DNA of 64,000 bases from Ottelia alismoides (Eukaryota; Streptophyta; Magnoliopsida; Alismatales; Hydrocharitaceae). Below are positions 43,981-57,012 of the stretch, in pieces. The position numbers and the translations under genes are program-made. Position 1 is the stretch's first letter; each line of letters begins with the position of its first letter. The notes below the pieces were generated by a model. The model was not told the origin of the DNA, did no database searches, and worked only from the letters and a program-made list of their open reading frames with translations. Location: the NCBI GenBank assembly GCA_037367405.1, contig JAZKJV010005539.1, forward strand, positions 62,001-126,000, written 5' to 3'.

Positions 43981-45896
43981 GTTGTATATACATTGTATAT
44001 ACTTTAGCAATAACTCGTACTTTCGTATTTTTAATGATATGACTAATTAATAAAAAATCAAAACATATATTAAAATTCTTTCAATATATAATTAATAAAT
44101 CGAGTAAAAATATTATGCAAAATGTTTGAAAATGGTTGGAATTTTTTAAAAAATCTATTGAAAATTGTTTGGAAACTATTTTATAAAATGTTTTAACCTT
44201 TGTAAAAATATTTTGTTGTAAAAAATTATTTCCTTTGTGTGAATAAAATATTTTGAAAATCTCTTTGCAAATGGTTTGAAAATTGTTACAAAATTACTTT
44301 GAAACTTATATATATATATATACTATTTGAAAAATCTTTTCAAAATGATTTTCAAATTTTGTAAATGTTTATAAAAATTATTTGTCAAAATTACTTTGTA
44401 TAATAAAGTTTTCAAAATGTTTGTGGAAATCTTTTCAAATTATTTTGAGAACTATGTACATAATTCAAGCAAATAAAAATCCTTACAAACCTTGTATATA
44501 TAAACATTTAAATCCCTAAATCCTAACTCTTTTAAATAATAATAAGCACTCCTTTGTAAATATCTACACATATCCGCTTTTTATAAAATCTTTTATTTTT
44601 AAAAATCGCTAAAATTTTGCAAAATTCAAAACTCTAAAACATTTGCAAAATATTTTCAAACCTACATAAAAATTTGCAAACTTTTTCAAAAAGATCCATA
44701 AAGAGAACCAAACTAGAAAATTACATCATAAAAATATTTTCTATATTATGCATGATATTTGTATTTTTCAGATTGATGTTGATAATTGAACTAGTTTAAG
44801 TAAAATTCGAATATTGAAGCTTGGTTGGACCTTAATCCACTTGATCACAAAAACCATATAGGCATTGGAATTGAGATACTTTGGGTCTACTAGACTTAAT
44901 TCTTTGATACCACGAGACTTGATTTAGTGTCGTCTTGACTACCTAAGTAGAATATTTCAGAACACAAACATGACTCTTGTCGACAGTGACCTAGCTTACA
45001 CACATGCACCTTACACTTTGCTCACCTCAGTTGAAGTGGTAGAGGGATGGATTTGTCGTGATGAGACACAAGCCAATGGAAACATCGGAAGTCACATATT
45101 TGTGGCCATTGTACCCCAACTTGATCCAGTAGCAAAGAGGTCTAATGACAGAAGTATGTAGGTTGCAATAATGCTTCGGAAGAGGTATAGTCTACTGGCT
45201 CAAGAGGAAAAAATCTTTATGTAAATGTTGATGTATCTAGTATTCAAAAAATGCACATTCAAAAACTCCAAAAAAATAGATGGGAAAAAATCAGAGGAAA
45301 ATAAATTCACTTTAGAGCTTGTATATATCTAATAAGCAAGCTTGAGCTTCAAAGTCAAATGTATGTGAGCCTGCAGTCAGATTACTTGGCTACATTGGTC
45401 AAGCATCCTATGATATGTAGCTACTACACTGGCAACCATCCTTTCTCTCCGTCTCCTCATCTTGAGATGATTGTATTTGAACTTAGAAGGGAATACCTCG
45501 TTTCTCAAGGAAAGAGTTGATGGATTGGGGAATTATGATCACCATGTTGGAGAAGACTGACTTTTACCGCTTCAGCCGAGAGGAGATACATATCAATGAC
45601 ATTGTACAAGGTGGACTCATAGTCATAAAGGATTATGTATGAAAAGACTTGTTTTGACCTGACTTTTGAGGAGACTTGGGTAGAGTCTTGTGGATTTAGA
45701 GGTTATTGTATTTTAAATATGTTTCCCAATAAGGTTCTGACCACACCTAACATCCAAAATTTCGACTGAGCTCAAAATTTTGATTTTATGAAGACAAGTT
45801 TGAAATTTAAAATCAATCCAATTTCTTTCTTTTTCTTTTATTTGATTTCTTTTATGCACTTATAGGCAGAAGTGTTTGCTAGGGACTAGCAAAGGC
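43981..45896 (+). other. E4 3' non-coding region
   Basis: A/T-rich TTTGAAAA-like tract (about 44100-44740), then a block alignable with E1 7561-8690 at lower identity. No supportable gene; the open frames present are short and not shared with the other copies. Confidence 0.55.
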
Positions 45897-45908
45897 ATGT
45901 ATAGGGGA
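45897..45908 (+). promoter_or_regulatory. E4 polypurine tract (degenerate)
   Basis: GCATGTATAGGGGA before the LTR, a mutated form of AAAGTATAGGGGGA. The LTR start is TAATAAAT instead of TGATGAAT. Confidence 0.7.
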
Positions 45909-46740
45909 TAATAAATATCCATTTCATCATCTTTATTCTTTCATTTTGTCCTTTAAACCCTAGCTAAATGCTAGCATATATCATTATTTTGAAGAAAATA
46001 ATATCATGTATTTATTGTATAAATATTGTATAAAATACTATATTTAAAGTAAAAATAAAAATAAAGAAAAGAAGAAAAGAAATAAAATACCAAAGGTATT
46101 TTATGATCCTAAACCTAGAGACCTAGGCATCATGATGTTTGGGTTGATAAGGAATAAAGTAGGGAGAGATAAAGGACAATAAATAAATGAAACCCTAATT
46201 CATAAATGCCCAATAATACATTTTGGTTATCCATTTTACTCTTTATTATTATACATCAAAGCAATAAACTTTGTACATGGATTTTGTAGATAAAATACAA
46301 AGAAAAATACAAAATTTAATTCATATAAAAATAACGCATATTGTGCATTCTACACTCAGAATAAAATTACAAAATACAAACTTGCAAGATCGATATCTTC
46401 TCCATGAACTAAAAATGCATGAAAATCATTGTTATTGTATATTAATTTTTATTAGGTATATAATAAAGGTGTTTTCATTCAATTTGGAGCTAAGATGCAA
46501 AAGTTAGGTTTTGGACTCCTATTATATAGTATATCTGAAATAAAATAATCACTTTATTTATTTTTTATATTCTTTAATATTTTATATTTTTATAACTTTG
46601 TAAATATTCTTTATAATATATATACATAATTAAATAAAATAAAACCACTAAAATATACTAAAATAATTAAGTGTATAAAATACATAGATGAATTAATACA
46701 TATACCTATATAATGAACACATTTATTTATTTAAGAGTTC

Positions 46741-47109
46741 AATGGGGTTGCCCCTTGGGGGGAGCTAACTTGGATCCCCCGTACAATTTCACCTATTTTT
46801 TATTTTTATTTTGAAAATTTCTTCCGTGAATATTCATCACTATATCCATTATTATGCTCTTCAAATTTCGTGTGAAATAGAGACTCCTACGACCTCCATC
46901 TAGACAGTCACTTTTAACGGTAACAGAATTGCTAAAAACGATTCTCCTGGATGGAGGTTGTAAGAGTCTCTATTTTACGCGAAATTTGAATGACATAATG
47001 TAGGGATATATTGATGAAAATCCACAGAATAAAATTTCAAAAAAATTAAAAAAAAGGCAAAATAATGCGGGGGAGCCAAGTTAGCTACCCCCAAGGGGGT
47101 AGCCCCATT
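46741..47109. mobile_element. 369-bp foldback MITE inside E4 LTR
   Basis: Almost the whole segment is an imperfect inverted repeat centred near 46925. The left end AATGGGGTTGCCCCTTGGGG and the right end (47090-47109, reverse complement AATGGGGCTACCCCCTTGGG) pair. Inner arms around GAGACTCCTACGACCTCCAT (about 46881) and ATGGAGGTTGTAAGAGTCTC (about 46953) pair too. There is no coding capacity. None of the other LTRs has it, so it is an insertion. I see no convincing target duplication, and the superfamily is not identified. Confidence 0.8.
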
Positions 47110-49920
47110 TTATCCTTTATGTAAGTGTATAAATAACTTCAGAAAATATAATAGAAATATATTTAAGTGTATTTAAATATGTTATAAATTTATAAATATA
47201 TATATAATATAATGAAATAAAAAAATAAAGTAAAAAAATACATAATTATAAATACACTTGTAAAAAGAAAAAACCTAATAAATTAACTTGTAAAATAAAT
47301 AAAATTTATAATAAAATACTATGTAGAAAAACAAGTATTTTTTAACAAAAACATAAAATCGTTTCTTATTTTAAATTCAATTAATAAGGCTTTTTTCAGC
47401 CTATTTTGTCATTTAGTGGCATGACGTGGGCCACTAGGAGCCCGATCTTGATTGACATAGCGTCTGTCAAAGGTCTTGACCTCATTTCGCTCAATTTTGG
47501 GGCTTGATCCTTTCACCGAAATGACTTGGTTTCTTTTTTACTATTATTTGATCAATGACCCTTCACAGGTGCATCTTGTCTCAATCAATGGATCATTGTT
47601 TCGAGCACCACTTCCCAATCAACCTCGCATGTACATAAGATGCCTCCTCGCCCATTTTTGAATTTTGATCCCTCTTCCATCATGAAAACCCCTAACATTA
47701 GCATCGATTAAAGCTCCTAGTGACAGCAGGCAGCTACTCCAGGGTCAAACGCATGATTTCATTGTTGATCTGAGGTAGATCCGAGCTCCACCGCGAGATC
47801 TACTCCCGAACCACCCCAGGTCTGGCGAGCCTTCTTTATTTTTATTCCTAGGATACTCAGTAGTTTAGATCAGCTTTTATTCCTTTCATTTCACTTTGAA
47901 ATATTAGAAAACCCAAAAATATCGCTTGCCGGATCTCCAAATCCCGCTTGTTGTTTTGCCATGCTTGCACATGTTCCGACCTCACGAACACCCTTGTCAC
48001 CTTTCTCTTCGCTTCCCCATCATCCCAGGCACCCTTGTTCACCTAGATCATGATCTGATCTAGATGATGGCTTGACTTCTCCGCCTCATCATCGGCGAGC
48101 TACCCATCCCCCCATTCTCACTCACCTTCGCCACTTGAAGCCTTCAGAGGCTTCATTTTTATGCCCTTTATCTAACTATGCAGGTTTCGAAGAGAAAGAA
48201 CTCCCTTCTAGGGGTCCTCAAGGCAGAAAGACACCTCCCAGGTCCTCATCACCTCCAGGGATCCATCGATGATCCATAGAGGATTTTGACACCTTCTTTC
48301 GATGCGGTTCGACTCTAGGACCATTTCCAGCCATTTTGTAGTGAGGAAGGATGGAGGCAACTGATTCATTGATTTGAATCTCACCTGGTTGAATGTTCTT
48401 CCCAGTTCATCCAAGTGACCTATTAGTTGTCCGATCAAGTGTCGCATCCCAAGTGTACAGCTGTCGTTGGATGCGTGAAACCTCAACCGTCAGATCATCT
48501 ATCGGAGATCTAATCCCAAGCGTACAGCAGCGAATTGGTACCAATTGTTGCTATGGTTAAGTGAACAGTGCTCAGTCGTCCGATAGCGCACCTTAGGGGT
48601 GATTTTGCAACTATACCCCTTGTGCCCTTTTGTTTTTATTTTTCCGTCCATAATCTTTTATTTAATGCTCTAATATTTTTTGAAAAATTTGTAACTGATC
48701 CCCGAAGCTTTCCTCTTCTTGCACTTAGGTCCAGTCAAGGTTACCTCACATGCTTGTATGTGTGAGGCACTTAGTCATTTTGCAGGGACCACCTCCGAGC
48801 TTTGATATTTATCTTCAGTCCAATTTTTTCAATATTAATGTATTTTTTTTGGAAATTTTACATTTGGCCCCTCGAACTTCGTATAAATTACAGAAATTCC
48901 CTTCGAGGTATATATTATTGAAAATATCTAGGAAATTAGCATTTTTGGTCTTATTCTTCTCTAAGGTGTTCAGGATTGGTCCATAAACTTCAAATATTTG
49001 CATAATTGCCTTTGGCTTCTTTTTGTAGATTTTATTTTTGTTAAAAATAGTTCATGTGCACTAAAAATTCATAGAGAATTAGGATAAATATCTTATATGT
49101 TATTCTTCTACGTATAATTTTATTAAGATATCTTATCTTATATTTATATTTATTAAAAATCAAATACTAAGCTATTTTATCTTGTCTAGCTTAGAAAAAT
49201 ACAAAAAAATATAAATGTTTTGAAAAATTCTGAAAAATCATATTTTATCTACATATTAAAATCCCAAAAAATAAAAAAAAAAAAGAAAAACACTAAAAAT
49301 GAAAAAGCTCCAAAATCCTCACAAAATTTATAAAATTTTCGATAAAATTCCAAAAATAGTTGTTTATGTTTCATAATTTTATGTAATGTATTTATTATAT
49401 ATTAAAATAGTTTGGAAATTGTCGAGGCTTTTAGATATTTTTAATTTTGACAATAATTTGCCTTATTTTTTATAGTCCCTGTTTTGTCATATTAAGTCTA
49501 TCAAAAATAAAAAAGTAGTAAAATTTATCATGAAAATACCAAAAATAGATAAAAATATTAAAAAGGCAAAGATGTTTTATTTTGTGAATTTTGAATACTT
49601 ATAGCTATATTTATAAATTTAAAAGCTCTCTATATATAACTATATATACTTATTTTGTTGTTATTATTAATTATTATAAAAAAATTTAAAATAAGAAAAT
49701 TAAAAAAAAGGAAAAAAAAGAAAAAATCTTAAAAACTATAAAAACACAATTTTCAAAAAATTAACAAAAAGTGAAAACCTCTTAAAAACCCCAAAACTTT
49801 TGTTGTCTTTTTTAGTCAATTTTGTTGTCTATCCCGTGTTCTCCCTATGTTCGACACCCGACTTGTACTTGACCATTATATACATTTATTTGTAGGGTTT
49901 ATAACAAATTTTGATTCACA

Positions 49921-49925
49921 TGCGC
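49921..49925. repeat. Possible target-site duplication of E3, left copy
   Basis: TGCGC before the LTR; the right flank (63377-63381) is CCCGC, three of five bases equal, as an eroded duplication might be. Confidence 0.4.
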
Positions 49926-52900
49926 TGTTGAACCGGATTTTGCAGAGGTCATGTCGATTCACAAGGCGAATCAACAGTCGTTGATTTGACCTCACGTGAA
50001 ATCCAAAATTCGAACAACAATTAACACACAACAAGAATCAAACAATGAAAAAGCGTTGCGGAGTTAAAATTTATTATAACTCTACAAAGGATGTGTATAG
50101 TGTGCAAGCAGTGTAGAGGTCGAACACAGGGAGCAGACAGGTAGAACGGGGCAAAAATGCTCGAAAGGTAAATGTGATAATTTTTCTATTTATGCTATTT
50201 ATTGTGGGTTTTCAATTTTATATTTTTTATTTTATTTTTAATTTTATTTTTTATATTTTGATTTTTAATTTCTGATTTTATATTTTTCTTTTTATATTTT
50301 ATATTTTTTATATTTCCTTTTTCAATAAAAGATAAAATGAAGTAAATAAACAATATAAGAAAAGAGAAAGATAAGGTATTTATAAAAATATTTAAAAATA
50401 AGAAAAATCAGGGAATAAAATATTTTTGGGCTTTTGATAATTTTTTAATGTTTTTTGTGATTTTTCTATATTTTTCCTAATTTTTTGGCATTTTTAAATC
50501 AAAAATACTGAAAACAGTGAATAAAATAAGAAGATGAAACTAAAATGGAGAAATAAAATAACAAATAATATTAAAATTCTCCAAATTAATTTTAAATCAA
50601 AGATAATAAAATGAAAAAAATTCAGAGACAAAAATTATATTTTTAGGATTTTTTGGAGTTTTTAAGATTTTTATGAAGATTTTTAGAGTTTTAGAATTTT
50701 TTGGAGTTTTCTTTTATATTTTTTAGTGATTTTTAGATAGAAATTCAAAGACACTAAAAGACACAAAATATATTTTTTGGGGAATTTTTCAAGACGTTTT
50801 TATATTTTTTAAGGATTTTATAATGCAAACAGGGCCAAAAATGCATGTTTTGGATTTTTATAAATACTAAAATGTAATAAAAATGCAAAACAAAAATACA
50901 TCATAATAATACAATGCAACAAGAACCTAAGCAAATTTTTGTGGATTTTTTAGGGACTTAGAGATGCAAGAAATAAATATAGGCAACAAAAAGAAAAGTC
51001 AACCCAGCAGGGGTATTTTTGGAAATATCTAAAAGTTTGTGGATCTTGGCGCAATTTACCCAGAAAGTATATAACCTAAGATAAAATTTGTTGGACCAAA
51101 TCTCAATACCCTAAGCCGCGAGGTTGTGCCCGCAAAATCACCAGTGTCACGTGCGTGAACACGTGACTGTCAAGGACCATGATGTAATTACTAAATAAAT
51201 CCAGGGCTTAATCGCAAAATTACCCAAAAGTTTTACAATGTTACTGCCATATTTCAGGGCTAATTAGCAATACAAGAAAACAAGGAGCCTTGCCTGCAAA
51301 ATGGCCAAGCACACGTGCACGTGCACGTGCGCCTCACCGACAAGGGTGCAATTGTAAATTTAAGAAGTCTGGGGACCTTTTAGTAAATATTACAAAAAAT
51401 ATAAAGCGGCAGATGAATGATTTAGTGCTAAACAGAAATTACAAAAACGTGTGAGGGTTGAGTTGCAAAATACCCAGGTGCAGATGGATCGGACGGTAGA
51501 TGAGATCTCACTTGACGCGTGGCGCCAATCCGGTGCTGGATACCGCTTCGCCCGCCGACGTCTGAGATTAGATGCGGCTTGGATGATCGAAAGGCTGGCA
51601 GCAGGGCTGATCTGATGGCACAGGCGGGATCGGGAGAGGGCCTACGATCCAATGGTGGACGGTCGTGGAGGAAGAACAGGGAGGAACTTCACCGGAGCGA
51701 AGTTCCTCGGGCTAGGTTGTGCGTCTCCGATGTCCTCGCTGCTTCAAAATGGCCTGGAGGCTTCCTGGAACGACCTTCTAGCTATTGGCGGTGTCAAAAT
51801 GGCAGAGGAAATGCTGGTGGGTCGCTGCGACGTGGGGGGACAGGGCCGCTCTAGGTAGTTGTTCTTTGGCAAAACCTGACCCCGGATGGAGTCGCTCGAC
51901 CCTTGGGACCTGCAAGAAAAGCACGAGAACAACAGTAAATGGTCCCAGAGCCTTATTGGAGAATGGTAGGAGGGTGTGGGCTCGATGAAGGTCGCCGGAG
52001 CTCAAGAGCTCTGGCAAGGTGATCGGTTGCGAAATCGGGGCAAACTACTCGATGAAACAACAAGATAAAGTCATGAAACAAATCCTAAGATTATCAGCTA
52101 ACTAAACGACAAGAAAACACACGAAATATAACCTCGACCAGTTGAGAAATCTAGGAAATGAAACCTCGACGGCCGGAGCCGGAGATGGGGGTGGAGCGCC
52201 ACCACAGCTCTCGCCTGAGCCACGCGTACGTGCTGGAGGAAGGATGTCACCCTTCCAGTCCTGAACACGGCAAACAAAGGTCAAGACGTGGGTAGAAGAG
52301 GGTTCAAATTCGAAATGAAGGTTAATGGGGTTTTTGAAGAAGATGGCGGACAGGGCTCCAAAGTCGAGGTGTATCAGATGCATCGATGATCCGATGCCCA
52401 ATAAAACATCTAGGCGTGAATCACCAATCCTCTAAGACAAAAAGTCATGAAGACCATGATGCCAAAGAATGAAAGACGTGGCCTGGAAAAATCCTCGAAG
52501 ATCGGCGAAAAAGCCAAAATTCTGACAAGCTACAGGAGTGGGTCAGAGAGTTGACCCGCTGGTCAACTCTCTAGACCTCCTGGTTGGTCCACGTGGACCA
52601 ACCAGGAAAAATCCTGGAAAAATCATTTGTAAATTCAATTAAAAATAGAAAATGAATTAATTAATTTCTGATTATCAAATGAAAAATGTTTATTATTTTA
52701 TGAATTATTTTATTATGATTTTTAATTATTTTTATGAGGTTTATAATTACAAGTTACCTTTTTGGGTCTATATAGGTATATATCTATGTATTTTAATATT
52801 TTATTTTTATTTTGTGAATTTAATTTTATTTATTTTGTGTATTATTTTATAAATTTATATAATATTTTTATACATTTAAATATATTTTTATTTAATTTTT

Positions 52901-53760
52901 CTTAAGTTTTTTGTACACTTAATAAAATACAAGTAGTAATTATATAGGTATATATACATGTATTATACCTAGGTATGTTATATGCAAGTATTTTATTTTG
53001 TATTTTCTTAAGATTTTTATTCTGATTTTAATGTATACATAAATGATAAATAACATTTACAAAATTATAAAAATATAAAATTATGAAAAATAAAGAATAA
53101 TAAATAAATTGAATATTTTAATCTTTACAAGTATACAATAGGGGTCCAAAACTCAACTTTCAAACCGTAGCTTCGCCAAATGTGAAACCACTTCCATTAA
53201 ATAGCTTATTTAAAATTATATACAATTAAAGGTGAGTTTGATGCATTTTGAGTTTTTATTTGCGAGATACAGGTCTGGGAAGTTGGGATTCTGGAATTTT
53301 ATTCAGACCATAACTTTTTATTTGTATAGTATTTTTGAGTGAAATCAATTTTGTGTTTTTATTTATTTAATTATCTACAACTTTCATGTTCAAAGTTTCT
53401 TTATTTGAAGTATAAAAAGTGGAACCAAAAATAGGTCCCAAAATGAATAAGGAATGAATTAAACAAAAGGAATTTTTATTGTATTTTGGCCCTTATCTCT
53501 CCCTACTTTATTCCTTGTCGACCTAGTCATCTAGATGCCTAGGTCTCGGGGTTTCGGGTCATAAAATATTTACAATATTTTATTCTTTTTCTTTTCTTTT
53601 CTTTATTCTATAATTTTGGCTTTAAAAATCGTATATTGTACACTATTTACACAATAATGCATGAATGCTAAAATGCCCGAAATAACAGTATTTACATGCA
53701 TTTACTAGGGTTTTTAAGGTCAAAAAGATAGAATAAAGATGATGAAACATAGATTCATCA
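49926..53760 (-). repeat. E3 3' LTR (3835 bp)
   Basis: Plus-strand ends TGTTGAACC and GATTCATCA. Same order of parts as E2, including the W-box-like pair (52547-52570) and palindrome (52579-52606). A CACGTGCACGTGCACGTG run lies at about 51313-51330. Confidence 0.92.
52547..52606. promoter_or_regulatory. W-box-like pair and 28-bp G-box palindrome (E3 3' LTR)
   Basis: AGAGTTGACC and GGTCAACTCT face each other across CGCT (52547-52570); the perfect 28-bp palindrome follows at 52579-52606. Spacer length differs from E2, but both arms are kept. Confidence 0.75.
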
Positions 53761-53776
53761 TCCCCCTATACTTTCC
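53761..53776 (-). promoter_or_regulatory. E3 polypurine tract
   Basis: GGAAAGTATAGGGGGA in element orientation, directly before the 3' LTR. Confidence 0.9.
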
Positions 53777-55720
53777 TTTGCTAGTCCCTAGCAAACACTT
53801 ATGCAATAAGTGTAGAAAAGGAAAAACAAAGAAAAGAAAAAGAAGAAATTGGATTAAGCTTAATTATCAAACTTGTCATCACAAAATCAAAGTTTGGAGC
53901 TTAAGTCGGACCTTTGGAATTTTAGTGCGGGTGGAACCTTAATGGGAATCGGATTTGAAATCCAACAGCCATCGAGAATCCCAAAACTCTGTTCAAGTCT
54001 CCTCAATAGCCAGGTCAGAAATATCTCAACTCATACGCAAACCCTTACGACTATGAATCTGACTCGTACAGTGTAAGTGATAGTGGCTCTCCCCAACTAG
54101 AATGACAAAGAGACTGACTTCTCCAGTACGATAACCCAATGATTCCCCAATCCAATAACTCCTTCCTCGAGGAGCGGGGTATTCCCTTCTAAGTTCAAGT
54201 GGCAACCAGCTCAAGAGGAGGGGGTAAAGAGAAGAATGGACAGTAGCCAGTGTAGCTACCTATCCTAGGAAGCAAGACCAGTGTAGTCAAGTCACCCAAC
54301 TGCAGGCTCACATGATTTGACTTTTGGTGCTCAAGCTTGATTATTGGCTATACAACATATTCACATACTTTGTAGGCATTTTATTTTCGTACAAGCATGT
54401 CTCTTTTTTTTTTGAAATACTATATACAGCAGCATTTACATAGGCAGTTTTTCCTCTTGAGCTAGTAGTATCCCTCTTTTGAAGCTTTATTGCAATCCAC
54501 ACTCTCCTGTCTTTAGAATTCCTCATCACTGGACGGTTTGGGGTGCACTTCCCTCCCTAGAGGAGGACAAGTGTTTCCACTTGTGTGCGTCTCCTACCGG
54601 CAAATCCAACCCCCTCACCACTCCAACTGAGTCGAGCCAAGTGAAAGGTGCAGGTGTCCAAGTTAGGTCATTATCAACAAGAGTCGTGCATGTGCTCCAA
54701 AATACTCTACTTAGGCAGTCAAGAATCCATTGAACCAAGTCTCATGATCCTCAAAGAATTAAGTCAACTATACGTGAAGTAGCTCAAACCCAGTTCCTAT
54801 AAGGTTCCTGTTATTAGGTAGATTTTAAGGTCCAATCAAACTCCAATCTCCGGATTTTACTTAAACTTGTTCGACTTTCAAACTCAATCCGAAAAATGTG
54901 AATGCTATGCAAATGCGATGCAGAAAATATTTTTGTGATGCAATTTTTCAAAGATTTTGAGCTTTTAATGGATTTTTGAAAATATGATGCATATGCATAT
55001 TTTTGGGTTTTTCAAAAAGATTTTTCAAATGTTTTTGGTATTTTAATTTTGCAAATGTTTTTGGGATTTTTCAAAATAAAAAGATTTTTAGCTGAAAATT
55101 AGGTTAAAGTATTTACACAGGAGTGCTTCTTATATTTACAAGAGGTGGATTTTAAGAATTTGCGGGGGTAAGTGCTCAATTTTATAGGTATATACAATAA
55201 AGAATTTTAGGTGTGATGTATGTATTCCTCAAACTTATTTGGAAATCATTTTGCAAACTATTTTTGAAAACTATAGTCCAAAATAATTTTACAAACATTT
55301 TTACAAACATGTACACAAATTTGAAAATCATTTTGCAAAGGTTTTTCAAACAGTATAGATAGATTTTTCACATATTTTTGCAACCATTTTTTAAACCATT
55401 TGCAAATCATTTTTCAAACATTTTGTTTCACACAAAGAAAATAAACTTTCAAGACAAATATTTTACTAAGGTTGAAAACATGTAACAACACATTTTTCAA
55501 ATAGCTTTCAAAAGATTTTCACAAAGATTTTCAAACTATTTTTCAAATATTTTGCAAAAATATTTTCACCTGATTTATTAGTAAGTACAAAAAGAATTTG
55601 AGGAATGACCAACATCTTTTTTAAGGATTTAATGAATTTTAACGAATTCTTAGTAGCCATATTTATTAGGAAAATTTGAAAGTACGAGTTATGGCTAAAG
55701 TATATACGCAGTATATACGA
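53777..55720 (-). other. E3 3' non-coding region
   Basis: Same two-part layout as E1 and E2, a conserved block then a TTTGAAAA/TTTGCAAAA-rich tract, with high similarity to both. No gene seen. Confidence 0.65.
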
Positions 55721-56345
55721 CCCCCCTATACTTAGCTTGAGCTATGTCCTCATAGATCAGAGAGAAAAGAGAAGACATAACTCATACTGAGTATAGACAA
55801 GTCTAAAGAATAAATGAATGGAGAAATGAATGAACGAATGAACAAAAGAATGAGAAGTTGACCGTCCCCCCTATACTTAGGATCAAATAATCCTAAGTAT
55901 AGCAGACTGTACACAAAGCAGGGAGGGTCAAGGGTGGGAATGAACAGATCGTACACAGATTGTCTCCTCTATACTTAAGGTAAGATATCCCTATGTATAG
56001 ACAGGAAGAGGAGACAATGGAGAGGATCAAACAATAGAAAAACTCGGGGTACACACCCCCTATACTTAGGACAAAGTGCGTCCTAAGTATAGAAGACTGT
56101 CTACAAGGGGCGACACCTTCTTGGTAGAAAAAGAGAAGAGAAAAGAAAAAGAATAAAAGAAGAAAAAAGAAAAGAGATCAGAAGATGGAAGAAGATATCA
56201 GAGGATGTATACACCACTCCCCCTATACTTAGGGTAAAAGAAGCCCTAAGTATAGGCGGTAACAGGAGTAATGAAACGAAACAACGAAAGAACACTCAGC
56301 TCGTCCACCCCCCTATACTTAGGACAAAGTACGTCCTAAGCAAGG
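55721..56345 (-). repeat. E3 array of six PPT-like hairpins
   Basis: Plus coordinates 55721-55796 (long), 55866-55902, 55966-56000 (C-run broken, stem mutated), 56056-56092, 56219-56255 and 56308-56345. This is the largest number seen here. The core stem is the same as in E1 and E2; the two extra units lie closest to the coding part. Confidence 0.88.
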
Positions 56346-56431
56346 CAAACACAAGAATGGGTAGACGAGCAATACAGAAGATAGACAGAGATACACGAGA
56401 GAATATACAACGAAGATGGATGTATACATGA

Positions 56432-57000
56432 TCAAGAAGGTAGAAAGCAAACCTTCTTGCGGGACCACTGAGGAATAGATCTCGTATAGTGCAGGTCGAC
56501 ATCGGGGTCCACAGTGGGCGGAAGCCGATCAGGGTCGACAGAGTGTATGTCCTCGGTGGTCCTATGGTGTGAAGGCACAGACGGGTAAGTGGAAGAAGTA
56601 CAACTAGGTCTAGCCTTGGGAGTCTCGTTGATATCAAAGTGGAATGGGACGAACTCATCATCATCGGAAGTAGTGTAGTCAGTGCCATCCTGCAAGGTCT
56701 CGTCCAGGTCAAAGCCAAAAGGAACGAACTCATCAGTGGAAGTAGTCGAACTCTGTTCGTCCTATATAATCTCAACCGGATCATCTTTTTCATCAAAAGG
56801 CCTGAATTCCCGAATAAAAGCAATCAGATCAAATTCGGCCTTTGTCTTATCTGAATCTAAGTGAACAGGAACGGACCCATCAGTGAAAGTAGTCGACTCA
56901 TGTCCGTCCTGTCTAGTGTCTAACTCTGCCCTCCGCTCATTGGTGTCAATCGTGTAAATCCCGTGGATGTCATCAACACATTGCCAATCACAGGAAGCAG
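56432..57000 (-). pseudogene. E3 acidic tail after protease, with three repeats
   Basis: Continuation of the protease polyprotein after a stop and shift near 57013. Three imperfect repeats of about 45-60 bases (about 56625-56900) encode versions of T-T-x-D-D-E-F-V-P-F-x-F-D. The frame ends WSRKKVCFLPS and stops near 56432. One in-frame TAG lies near 56763. It corresponds to the acidic protease-RT linker of E1/E2, but nothing of RT follows. Confidence 0.6.
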
Positions 57001-57012
57001 AAACTCCAAGGT

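Larger units (their letters stand above)
42526..49925 (+). mobile_element. E4 part 2: rest of integrase, 3' region, PPT and most of 3' LTR
   Basis: Continues the integrase interrupted at 23840, then hairpin array (43613-43980), A/T-rich tract, non-coding block, a degenerate PPT (45897-45908) and the 3' LTR from 45909. The LTR is interrupted at 49926 by E3 and resumes at 63377. Decayed, with homology to E1 visible throughout. Confidence 0.88.
45909..49925 (+). repeat. E4 3' LTR, main part
   Basis: Follows the LTR plan of E1/E2 at much lower identity: AT-rich start, decayed palindrome (about 47412-47439, GTGGCATGACGTGGGCCAC), GC-richer middle (47470-48780), TTGCA/CCC motifs and A-rich end. It contains the foldback MITE at 46741-47109 and is interrupted by E3 at 49926. 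Adding the piece at 63377-63498 and subtracting the MITE gives about 3.8 kb, the usual length. Confidence 0.8.

Noticed and set aside
47470..48290. Moderately GC-rich stretch with short frames that looked like a host exon
   Set aside because: It corresponds in position to the GC-rich middle of the family LTR; frames are short and unsupported.
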